Positions 1 to 10,299 of a DNA stretch of 22,905 nucleotides are shown piece by piece. Positions within the stretch are counted from its first letter, which is position 1, and each line of letters begins with the position of its first letter. Source of the DNA: Bigelowiella natans CCMP2755 (lineage: Eukaryota; Cercozoa; Chlorarachniophyceae); NCBI GenBank assembly GCA_000320545.1, contig ADNK01000259.1, positions 1 through 22,905 of the forward strand. The letters run 5' to 3'. Below the pieces are notes generated by a model. The model ran no database searches. It saw nothing but the letters and a program-made list of their open reading frames with translations, and had not been told where the DNA came from. The position numbers and the translations under genes were made by a program.

Positions 1-195
1 GCTAGAGTTACCACATGAGATAGTTATGTGAGTGCAGGAGAATACGCACCTTGATGTATGGCATCGGATTAGAGATGAGAGGAAGTAGAAGACACGCCTC
101 ATATGTATACTCCCAATTTACTACAACTAGGCTGAAAATTCCGAGTATTTTTCAAGCAAACTGAACAGTATTCATTGTCTCACTCCTTTCGACGG

Positions 196-256
196 AGCAA
201 GAATGTGTTGGAAAAACATCGTTCGTTCAATTGTATCAGGGCTAATTGGGAAGAGT
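196..256 (+). pseudogene. Candidate P-loop exon, frame-broken (BioD-like ATPase)
   Basis: One frame reads ECVGKTS at 201-221, a Walker A-like GKT/S. The next frame reads RSIVSGLIGK at 224-253. In BioD/CobQ-type ATPases the P-loop helix runs GKT followed about nine residues later by a V-S-G-L-like end, which is the spacing obtained if one base is missing near position 220. A donor-like GT follows at 255. This suggests the first exon of the ATPase gene at 434-3302, with a one-base loss that is either a sequencing error or a real lesion. The roughly 70-100 residues normally lying between the P-loop and the next exon are not found between 256 and 433, where only (CT)n/(CA)n repeat is present. The match is short and could be chance. 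Confidence 0.3.
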
Positions 257-280
257 ACTTGCACCAGAATTTCCCCAATC

Positions 281-287
281 CATCTCT

Positions 288-326
<39 letters not shown>

Positions 327-358
327 CACACACAAACACACACACACACACACACACA
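281..358. repeat. (CT)n followed by (CA)n compound microsatellite
   Basis: A CT tract at about 281-323 runs into an interrupted CA tract to 358. It fills the space where the middle exons of the ATPase gene should lie, so a repeat-driven deletion or assembly collapse is possible here. Confidence 0.95.
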
Positions 359-433
359 TAAATGCATATTAATGCAGGCTTCAAATTTTGATGCTATCTT
401 TTTCCTTCCCCTCATTGGCACGCAATGGCGTAG

Positions 434-892
434 ATATTCGCAGCCGTGAAGAAGATATCCCAGGGGAAGAAGTATGTGATCGTAGATGGTGTTGGGTAAG
501 AAAGAACTCACAGCAGCATAACATCCAGACAAAAGAGAACAAAACAAAACAAAAAGTAAAAAGAGAAGGGATTAGAGGAAGGGCTCGGTGAGAAACGAAG
601 GAGGTCTCTTTTATATTGGCGACATAATACAATGGAAATTGCACGCATAACTACACGTCGTGCCCGGCGCGACGATCCTTATCAAATTGGCGTGTCCCTA
701 AACTCAGATATCCAGCGGTCGGTTCCATAACGGGTACTTCAAATGCCCAAATAGCAGCCAAGCTCAATGTTCCAGTCGTATTGGTATTGTTATTCTTTTC
801 AAGGACGGAAGAACCCTGAAGAACAACAAGAATAACAACTACCGATGCCCATCATATCAAGATGCTTGTACCACCACCACCACCACTACTAT

Positions 893-927
<35 letters not shown>

Positions 928-1085
928 TGATGAGTATTGACGTGTTCTCCTCCTCAGGTGGGAGGCAAAGGAGTTGGAAATGCTGTAGATTCGACGAATC
1001 TAAATACTGCGTACTTTAACTCGTTCGGTAGTGTCCATGCTTGCATGATGGTGGTCCTCGGAACATATAATAACTACCTGCCTGT

Positions 1086-1132
<47 letters not shown>

Positions 1133-1541
1133 ACTAGTGTTCTACATCACTACCAGCAGCAGCACAGCCACCTACTACAATTTGTGATATCATCCAACAA
1201 GGTGTGTCGGTTCTTGGTAGCATATTCAACAAACTACCTGAGGAAGGCTATTACAGCAGAGTCAAGTGTAAGGTACATGTGCATCCCTATCTACTACGAC
1301 CTCTCACATTGATGATGATGATGATGACGATAATATAGTAGTAATAAATAGTAGTATTTGTAGTAGTAGTAGTTGTGCGAGAAGTACACTATAAGCTGGC
1401 AATTGCGTGCGTATGAAAGGTCAATATTGAATCAATAATGACAAATTGACTACAACCTTTAGGAGGCAGTGGAATCATACTACAATCAGTGAGCGACAAT
1501 GCACATGCCACACACATACACACACATATGTGCATATAAAT

Positions 1542-1589
<48 letters not shown>

Positions 1590-3302
1590 GTATATATTTA
1601 TATGTGTGTGTGTGTGTGTGTGTGTGAGTGTGTGTTTTGTGTAATTTTTTCCAAATGTGCCATCATATGTATATCTTATCATGAGAAGTTAATGCTCTTC
1701 CCTCCCCCCCGTTCAGGTTCAAACCTAACCACAGGATCTACGGTTTCATACCGGAAATAAAGGTATTGATGTTGCAAGTATTTGGTGGCATCGTGGGATG
1801 TGGGGTGTGAGGTTGTTAAAACGACGACGATAATTGTAATGACCACACAGGCGCAGATAATAAGTGTCCCAACGGCGACGGCTATTGTGATGATGGCGGT
1901 ATAACAACTACATTGGTTTTAGGAGTTAGTGGGAGCTAATAAGAAGCCGTCGGCGCCCAGTTCAGAGGAAAGAGCCCCGTAAGAAAACGATGAAAATACT
2001 GCACAGCGGAGAGAACAAATAGGAAAAAAAATGATACTCCTTCACTGCTACACTCATTATTAACCCCAGCCCCCCGCCCCTCCCCCCTCTCTCTCTCCAC
2101 ACACACCGACCAATTCCACCACCGCCACTAACAGCAACAACATCTTGAACAATAACGCAGAGGAAAACAAACGAACAAGCAGCTGAAGGCATCTGACGAT
2201 GTTAGAATGGTAATTATGGTATAAACGGAGGCTTCCTAAATTAGTTGCTGTTATAGCGTCCAGTTTTGGTTGTTCTATTGCTCGCTTGTGCTTTCATTGC
2301 CTTCATCATAACGGGCCTTCATTCTCGTTACTTTTCTGGTACAGACCAAGTCAGAAGCGGCTGTTGCAGAGATTCTGATCAAACTGTGAGTTTGTGATGG
2401 TGTAGTAGTGATGGTGATTTACATCTTATCCTTATCAGGGAACACCTTTGTTCGATTTTCTGTTGCACTCTATGTTGAGGGAGGAATCATCAGCATTCTA
2501 CCTTCCTCAGCAACTCAACTACAAACATCTCAGTTTTTGAGGAAAATTACGTCGCATGTAGATAATGTCTGTAATTCTTCTTCTTCTTCTTATATTTATT
2601 TATGTTGCTCAAAGGTTTATGAAGTTCGTTGATGTTGAATCGATAGTCCAAGATGCCAAACCGACAGTTTTCAGTGATGATAATGATGAAGGCAAAGATG
2701 CCTCACCACTTACATCTGAAAAGGCACTTGTGAAAGACCAGCAAGGTGGTATAAGCTTCAATATAAGCTTCAATATAAGCTTCCTCATTTCTCTCTCTCT
2801 TGACGAAAGTTGTAACTGCACTTGCTCACCTTTCTTTGTTTCCACCCTCATCATTTCTTGTAGTACCGTCCACTTTGTCTTTTGATCATGCAGTAACTGT
2901 TAAAAAGATTATATGATAAAATAAACAATTTATTCTTATGATTTATATTTTTGGTATTAGACGAGGGCAAGCAAGATATTGTTTCGCGCGACGAAATCGA
3001 GGAGATTGCTCGATGTGAGGGTGGGTCAGGGGGATGAGGTGGTGGTGGCCCTTAAATACCATTACATTTTGAGGGCCACCGAATCCATAAATACGTGCAC
3101 ATAAATAACTACCGCTCCTAGAAACTGCATATTTTATGCTCATTCATTGTGAGGTACGCTTGGAGAAAATGAAGTTTTAGCAGATAAAATCGTGACAAAC
3201 GAGCTTGCTAAAGCTGATAACATTAGTATTGTGAGGCACATGAAAGCTGAATGCAAACAGTCTTACTATGTCTATGAATTATGCGTTACGTTAGATTTTT
3301 AA
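434..3302 (+). CDS. Dethiobiotin synthetase/CobQ-like P-loop ATPase, 12 exons, 5' incomplete
   Basis: Predicted exons: 434-495, 708-783, 958-1027, 1202-1272, 1463-1488, 1717-1762, 1923-1978, 2161-2209, 2345-2385, 2615-2745, 2961-3014 and 3154-3302. They join in one frame to 276 codons plus stop. Exons 1-4 carry the C-terminal half of a BioD/CobQ-type (AAA_26) domain. KKYVIVDGVG corresponds to the V-I-E-G-A-G strand-turn. It is followed by SNAQIAAKLNVPVVLVGG, then GNAVDSTNLNTAYF, then VLGSIFNKLPEEGYY, the G-x-I-x-N-K segment. Exons 5-6 give a short tail (NHRIYGFIPEIK). Exons 7-12 are acidic and unassigned. In the family this fold binds ATP and carboxylates or phosphorylates small substrates; the substrate here is unknown. 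The Walker A exon is not in this frame; see 196-256. The last exon is the least certain: reading through the donor at 3015 would instead stop at 3034-3036. Confidence 0.62.
885..928. repeat. (CTA)n microsatellite in intron
   Basis: An imperfect CTA/CCA trinucleotide tract lies in the intron between the 708-783 and 958-1027 exons of the ATPase gene, about 30 bp upstream of the acceptor. Confidence 0.9.
1087..1129. repeat. (GA)n microsatellite in intron
   Basis: About 21 uninterrupted GA units lie within the intron 1028-1201 of the ATPase gene. Confidence 0.95.
1511..1634. repeat. (CA)n-(TA)n-(TG)n compound microsatellite
   Basis: CA-rich DNA at 1511-1552, TA repeat at 1553-1582 and TG repeat at 1602-1626 lie in the intron 1489-1716. 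The CA and TG arms are complementary and flank the TA core, so the segment could extrude as a long hairpin. Confidence 0.9.
2751..2783. repeat. Tandem 12-bp repeat, about 2.75 copies
   Basis: The unit ATAAGCTTCAAT occurs at 2751-2762 and 2763-2774, with a 9-bp partial copy at 2775-2783. It begins 5 bp downstream of the predicted donor at 2746. Each copy contains the palindrome AAGCTT. Confidence 0.95.
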
Positions 3303-4359
3303 CAAACCAGCAAATTGAAAAGACTTCTGAAATAAGTTGTGTGCATCACCAATAGCAGCCATTTTAAAACACAGCAGACTAGCATTTTTGAGTTCGATGC
3401 CATGCAGTATGCCTAGACATTTCGATATCAGATGTTGGTTAGAAGTGCTAGATTGTTTGACATGCCGCGATGTGCATATTTAGATATGTTGTGTACATCA
3501 TTGCATAACAGCGCATTATGAACAACAGTAGGCGCATGTGAGCATTACTGACTGCTCTGGCACTAGCTAGCTACGGCACAGCAGTTTGCTTCATCTAGTT
3601 ATTGTTTGATCGAAACGGTCCCTCACTTATCATGCACTACTAGACTACACGACTTGTCTACTTATTGTGATGATCCTAGAAATTTCGTTCAGGTGCACGT
3701 GCTGAATTTGATTGGATTGCTTGTCTAATTTAATTGGCGAATCATGCATGCCAAATGCCTTCTATCATGCATAGGCAGAAAGGCACAGCAGTTCAAGTTG
3801 CCAAGCTAAATGTAAATATCAAGAGACCATGTTTGTAGCATTTATTGTAGATGCTCACAGCTAGCTTCAGTTTGATTTTCGAGAATTCGATGCATAATAA
3901 AGAGACCAGCCGTTTGCCATCAAGCCGAGATAGAAAAATATGTCGATGCCCCAATCGTATGCTGTCCCCATGATTAGTGCAAAATGTAAAATAACATATT
4001 AGAATTAAAGTGACTATCTTTCATAGAGGGGAAAACTTGACACATGATGAATAATCTATCACCCTCAGCGACCTTGTCTCTCTTCCTCAAGCGCTTCCTC
4101 ATATGAGGTGGTGCTATACGCTTGTTCGAAAAATACAATCTGTATTGAAAAAATTTGAGAAATCAGATTTGGTTAAGATCGCTATCGATATTTGCTTTAC
4201 CATGCAGAACGCAATTATAATTGGCATCAGTACTAAACCAAAGCAAATGAGAGATTTCAATTTCTTGATCATTCTTTTTTGAGCTTGCATAATTAGTTCT
4301 GGTATAATTAATAAGGAGTTATTTGGTACAAATTATAATTTAGGATCACATTTTCAGCA

Positions 4360-4602
4360 TCATGGAAAGAAAAAAAGAGGACCCGATTGTACATGATGAG
4401 GACCAGATGGTGCATCATCCATGATATTTTTTTCGTTCCGTGGATTGTACTGATTGGAACTGTATCTTACGCCTCTCTGAGGTGTGCAGGGTCCTCTGGA
4501 TGTTTGCACAACCCCCGTATTCGAGGAAACGTGAGCTCTCGGTGAATTTATTACCGACAATTGCAAAACAATAGTGGCGTCACTTTTGTTATCTGTTTTC
4601 AT
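4360..4602 (-). CDS. Hypothetical 80-residue ORF
   Basis: This ORF has an ATG start at 4602, a stop at its far end, and mixed, non-repetitive amino-acid composition (for example SSNTGVVQTSRGPCTPQRG). It has no recognised domain, signal peptide or membrane segment. It stands alone between two plus-strand genes, so it may be an exon of an unseen minus-strand gene, a gene relic, or chance. Nothing supports a function. Confidence 0.15.
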   Translation of the reverse strand: MKTDNKSDATIVLQLSVINSPRAHVSSNTGVVQTSRGPCTPQRGVRYSSNQYNPRNEKNIMDDAPSGPHHVQSGPLFFFP

Positions 4603-4943
4603 AAAATAAAAGCAACATGTAATGGGACAATAGGCGTTTATTCACTCCATCTATAAATACCATTTATGTTTATCATGGTTTGACCCAAACTCCTTGTTGA
4701 CCTGCCCGATCTTTTTGTATCCTTTAGAACCAAAATATGTGAAGAGTCACATGTTGAATCGCACAAATATATAACTATCATCCAGTACTGGTGTTGGGAA
4801 CGTCTCCTGGGTTTTTAAAAGCAAAGCTCTTAGTCTGACTGCAGACATCACCACCATGGCTCCACCAATCGCAACCTTACACAGCACAAGTTGGATATAT
4901 TTGGTCGATGTTGAAATTTTTGGTTAGTAAGTAGTAAAGCTAA

Positions 4944-5171
4944 GAATTCCGTTTCACCGTGGCAACAGCTGCAAAGTATCGAGAGGAGTTCCACCTCAAA
5001 CTATTTGTGATGAGAACTCCCACTAGCCCAGCAAACATGGAAGTGGATACAATTGACATTCCTGCAATGATATTATCATCATTTGGAAAAAAAAATGAAA
5101 GGATTTTCAGGCAATTAAAGAAGGTATACCGAGAAATACGAGCTTTGGAAGATTTGCAGGCGCAAATTTAG
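4944..5171 (+). CDS. Hypothetical ORF or isolated exon without ATG at its head
   Basis: The frame opens after a TAA at 4941-4943 and closes with TAG at 5169-5171, giving 75 codons. The first in-frame ATG is internal. The C-terminal part is charged and helix-like (ERIFRQLKKVYREIRALEDL), which suggests a coiled coil or a fragment of a transposon protein. I recognise no family. A gene relic or the last exon of an unseen gene is possible. Confidence 0.2.
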   Translation, partial: EFRFTVATAAKYREEFHLKLFVMRTPTSPANMEVDTIDIPAMILSSFGKKNERIFRQLKKVYREIRALEDLQAQI

Positions 5172-6270
5172 TCATGAGTGTCGCTGCATATGCCGCGTTG
5201 GACAATATCAAGGCTAAGAACTGAACCAATTACAACAATAAGGACATGTGTAATAGCACGAAAATATCACTATCATTAATATTTGGATGAAAAACTATTG
5301 TACCAGCAACTGATTAAGCTGGAGGCCCTATGAAGTTGGCATATTTGATATGTTAAAACGGAATGGTGCAGATTGAATCAGGTCAAACTGTATTCAACCG
5401 TTGATACAGCTGAGAACGTCAAATATATCTCCCATTCATATCCGTAGGGATTATGTAGACCAGGGACCCATGCCAGATAAATAAGTGATATGATCTGCGA
5501 TCGTTGTTGTAAATATTTAGATGAGACGATAAGATACATAGGGTATTTGAACGTACCGCGCAAGAACTCTTGATTCTCCATAGGTTTACATTTGATTCAT
5601 TTCGTATTTTAACTGCAGCATAGGATAGCTGCCTGTCATGATGGACAATTAGAGAAAATTCATCGCAGGTGCCCCTCACCCTCAAATCAATGAAAACAAA
5701 AATATAATTGACCACGCACTGAAGAGCCCTTTAATTGTGTCACTGATGACCCTGGAAGAAAATAACAAAGTGATTTTGAGTTTAATCCTTCTAACATGTT
5801 TTAGCGTCGTTGCCTCACCATCCAAGGACAGCGTCATTCATTCCCAGGCAGTGCTCGGTGCTGTGGTTGCTCAAAATGTTGACGGATTTCCTTGTCGCAC
5901 ATAGAAAAAGGGCTCTCCATACCGACGTCGCAAGCGGGAAAAGGGATCTTGATCTGTGTCGTTGAAATAATATGAACAAGAAATCGCAGTAAAATATTTA
6001 GAACTTAATTACTAGATTACTAGAATTAACTGTCATAAATTTCTTGTCGTACTGTATATTTACCCTTCATTTCCTGAAATTCTCTGGGATACTGCCACAC
6101 TGCCAGAGTGTTTGGGTCGAGCACCATCTGCTCGTATCTGCTCTGTGACCCGATTGACCTCAGACGACCAGGACTAGGGACCATTGTTCATTCTGGGCCT
6201 GCTCACACCCTGAGCTGACCTTTTTGTCGTCAAATTTGAGTAACTATCCAATTCAATCTAGCAGGGATCG

Positions 6271-7431
6271 ATGAATATTGGCAATGGAAGAAGTGGTAGT
6301 GATGGGGGGGATTACAAAGAGCTGCTTACCCAGCCCTTGAACCCAAGTGGACCCTACACAACTGCCTCCCGACCTACGTCCGAGACACACATGCAAAGCC
6401 TTATCCCTCGGTTGCGAGGGTACTACGTGGAAGCTACCCACATTATGCTGCTGTACACACAAATGATTGCAGAGGCTAACCATGATATACAAATGCGGAT
6501 TAGTTCGGGATGTGGTAGTTTGCTGTGTTGGTGGAAAATCTAACCCTCTCGCCCTCCTTTGGCAGGAGCACGCAGACGGGAAAGCCCCGTCTTTCGATGC
6601 ATCGACACGGAGTAATATACACTTCCAGATGTTTCCTCTTTTGTACTGTAAAGCATTTATTCTCCGCCCCCGCTACTGCCACAACTATTATGAAGGTTGA
6701 CCGTTGGATAGCTTGGGATGACACTTTCCATTCTCTTATTGATATGCCGACAAGGTGCCACCCATTTCTATCTAACTACTACTATGACTACTTTCAATCC
6801 TTGCACAATCAGTGCTATGTGATGTTGGGAAGATTTCATCAATTCCTCATATATTGCTACTGATGCTATGTTCAGACGACTGGTGATTGTGGTGCTCCTG
6901 GTTTATTTGCTATTCAACCTCTCTGTAAGAACGACCTAGCAATTCACCCGAACAATGACTGTGGGAGAATTTTCGAATGAACAAAAAAATATAGCGATGA
7001 AATACATAGTTTTTTATCGGTACATATTGTTGCTTACTACCACTCGAAGTTGAATTGGGTTGGTATCGCCCATAGGCTGCTCTGATATTCTGGAGCCTAT
7101 CAAAGTCGTGTAAACTGGATATCCAAGACTTTAATTCGGTCACAACAAGAAGAAAAACGGCTTGTGTGTGATGAGGCGCAGTTCCTTCATTCACCTTAAT
7201 TTAGCATTGAGAAACCACAGATTATTCACTCACGATGAAAATGATGTCCAGGCATTTCTGTTCAGTATTGAGACGACCATGACAATCGGATACGGGTAGT
7301 AAACAAGCACATATCAGAGTAGTAGCTGATAGAATTAAGCATAAGAAATCATCTAGTCATCATTCGCCAGCATGCATCTACCGCGCTGTCGGCACACACG
7401 CACGCACAAAAGCCAGGAAATAAGACGCACT

Positions 7432-7462
<31 letters not shown>

Positions 7463-9109
7463 TGGATTAATAGTGATAATAGTAGTCTACGAATGGACGT
7501 TGACTAATATCTTCCGTGTTAAAAGCTGCTGCTACGAATATAAGCCGTCACGCTGTACCGCATTGGGTAATGTATATTGGTCAGGTTGCGATCGGATGAT
7601 CCGTACATGGATGGATGTGAGGGGTAGATGATGATCATGATGATGATATACAGAGCATGCTATTGGAAGCTGATGTGGGAGGTGGATGGAATGAGTATCT
7701 TTGCTATTTGGTGCAAAGGTTTCCTGCGGTTCTGTTCTTCGTAATGGTCGCATCTACAGCCCTGGATGCTTGTCTCCTTGGTACTATGAATGGAGAGAAT
7801 GAAGAGGAATACTGCTGCTGCTGCTGCTGGTGGTGATGATGATGGTGGCGGTGGTGCTAGGCATCGTTGTGTAAACATTATCATCATGATCATGATCATC
7901 ATCATCATCATCTTATCGTGACATTGATCTTCTCTCCTTATTCTTCCGTTTCAGGTCTGCTCTATGGACGGTTGTCCCGTGCTGACAAAAGAGGCAGATC
8001 CATCTGTTTCTCCAACAAGGCCATCATTCGGAGAATCAATAACATCCCATATTTCATGTTCCAAGTGTGTGCGATATAACTAATGGCAAGTGATTGCTAG
8101 AGTGGGTTGAGGGACGTGGCAGGGAGAGGACGGGCAAAGGGGTGGACATCAAGTAGTGACCATCATTGTTCTTGTGTGTTGTTGTGTTAATAACAGCTCT
8201 GCGAAATGCGATCACATCAACTTGTGGAGGCACATGTAGGAAGGAAGATGAAGAAGAAGAAGAAAAATAAGAGTGTCCTCGACTAGCGCATGCTACTATT
8301 CCTGCTCCGCCACAGTCATATAACATCCAGCACGTCGTCGTCTCTAAAACAACAACAATAACAACTTCTTTTTCTTTACCATTGAATAGGTTCGGTGCTA
8401 CATGGTCTCCAGATGGCCTGCATATGATGATGATGAGGAGGAGGAGGAGGAGGGGGGGGGGGAGGGGGATACTATTGTCAATGGCGATTATGATGAAGGC
8501 AACAGCCAGAGCAACGAAGATCATCAGGGTAAGTCGAGGATGATGAAGAGGAGGAGGATGATAATTTTGCTGATTGTAGCGTTGGCAATGCTGATGGTGA
8601 CGTTGGTACCAGTGATGATGATGACGACGAAGAACACGACGGCGACGATGATGATGATGATGATGATGAAGCTCACAATGCAGCCACAACACTAAGAGCA
8701 TAATTCTAATTCCATCTGCTATTTAGATTCTTTTTCACCAACGGCTTTTAGTAACAGCAGCGGTAGTAATGAGGGGGGTACGAGAAGGAGGCCAACCTCC
8801 AAAGTTAATAGAGGGAAAAAGAAGAAAAAGAAAAGGAAGAAGAGAATGGTCTATCTTCAACAGCAAGCGCTTCGCTTACAAGTTGTTTTGTAGTGTGTAT
8901 AAGCACTATCACCCATCATTTACATCAAATTATCAAATAATCAACATCACAAACAAACAGATGGTTTATCTAACAGTTATTTTATCTTTTCTACTTGTCT
9001 ACCTGCGCGCGCGCACACACTCACCCACACACACACACACACACACACATTTATTTACTACTAGATATTTTGTAGATCCTATCTCTATGATGTTAATACG
9101 TCGTCATTT

Positions 9110-9168
<59 letters not shown>

Positions 9169-10259
9169 TGTGTGTTTCCTTCTTTTCTGGTCCAGAAATT
9201 GAATAGAAACGCATTATCCTAATCATCATCGTCATTCTCATCATCGTAGGTTCCTGATGACGAATTGGGTGGCATGCTATTTTTAGGGTGATGAGTTATG
9301 AGGAAAAGAATAATAATAATAATAATAAGAAGAAGAAGAAGAAGAAGAAGAAAATGATTAATAATCATAACAATGGTGATTACAAATGAGTAATGATTAA
9401 TAGAATAAACTCGCCCATCTTCTTCTCCAGAGAATACGAGTATATTCGTGATAATTAGAGCAATCATTTGTAGTAGTAGTCTTCATGTACATAGCACATC
9501 AGTATTGCTACTACCACTACCACTACTACTACTACTACTATTACTACCACTGTCAATGAATCTGCTACACGTTTTGTACCGTGTAGGTTGCCATCAGTTG
9601 TTGTTCATCGTATCGACGCATGGTCCCCTCTTCTTCCAAAGCATCACCAAAATAATGTCCGCTGAGACGCATAAACAATAATGATAATGATACGTAAATG
9701 CTTGATGAATGTGTGCATGACTAGCGAGAGGCTTGCCACCCATCTCAATCAACAACGTCTACACGATATATGCTTTCGTCAAACCAATAAATCTTAGTTA
9801 GGCAGCACCTTCTAGCTCGGCGAGATATCATCCGCCTTTTCACGCTACTCAAATCTTAAAACCGTGCGCTTGTGCTTATGTTCCGAGCAGGATGGTGATA
9901 ATGCCGTCCTTCCTCATAGCAGTCGTCGTCATCGTCATCCTCGCCATCATCATCCTGGGTCTCATCCACTACCACATGATCCACGACATCAGCACAGATT
10001 CCCTGATATCCTTCAGAGAGGTAATAATCTTTTTCTCCTTCTTCTTCCTCTTCTTCTTCTTCTTCTTATTCTTCTTCTTCTGTAGCAGCATCCCTACATA
10101 GCATGTTACTTATGGCACTACAACTCGTGAATTTACTGATTTCGATAGAAGATAAAGTTGAGATGATGGCTGTTGTCTGTTGTCGATCGAGACTATTCTT
10201 CGTTCTCTAGACTCTCTCTCTCCCTCCCCCCACTTCGAGCCTTCCCCTCTCGTTCTCTA

Positions 10260-10299
<40 letters not shown>

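Larger units (their letters stand above)
3303..6270. other. Intergenic region, AT-rich, no convincing gene
   Basis: About 3 kb separates the ATPase gene from the Kir channel start. I find no recognisable domain, RNA gene or transposon end. An AATAAA is present at 3896-3901, but 600 bp past the predicted stop. Two ORFs with coding-like composition, 4360-4602 (-) and 4944-5171 (+), are listed separately. Stretches around 5800-5960 and 6080-6230 are less AT-rich and may be 5' untranslated sequence or regulatory DNA of the Kir gene. Small palindromes such as GCATGC recur. Confidence 0.6.

Noticed and set aside
1711-1735. GGTTCAAACC resembling a tRNA T-arm
   Set aside because: No matching acceptor stem, D-arm or anticodon arm is present, and the bases are explained by the FKPNHRIYGF exon.
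1446-1760. Open frame of 104 codons
   Set aside because: It is translated (CA)n/(TA)n/(TG)n repeat running through an intron. Only the ends, 1463-1488 and 1717-1762, are exons, and they are read in other frames.
5802-5966. Open frame upstream of the Kir gene with mixed composition
   Set aside because: It has only an internal ATG, no recognisable domain, and no splice connection to the Kir start could be made.
7545-7780. Idea that 22905 bp holds a single coordinated defence or biosynthetic system
   Set aside because: The four recognised genes belong to unrelated housekeeping-type families, are monocistronic and have separate promoters. Nothing indicates a functional cluster.
8054-8701. Long minus-strand open frame of 215 codons
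   Set aside because: It is antisense to Kir exons 8197-8235 and 8390-8528 and consists largely of His, Arg and Ile runs produced by the GAT/GAG microsatellites. It matches no family.
10149-10178. Possible extra Kir exon reading EDKVEMMAVV
   Set aside because: It resembles the strand before VEG, but that strand is already supplied by LQEVKAELLVVVEG at 10620-10670, and no good donor follows. Direct joining of 10020 to 10392 keeps the phase.
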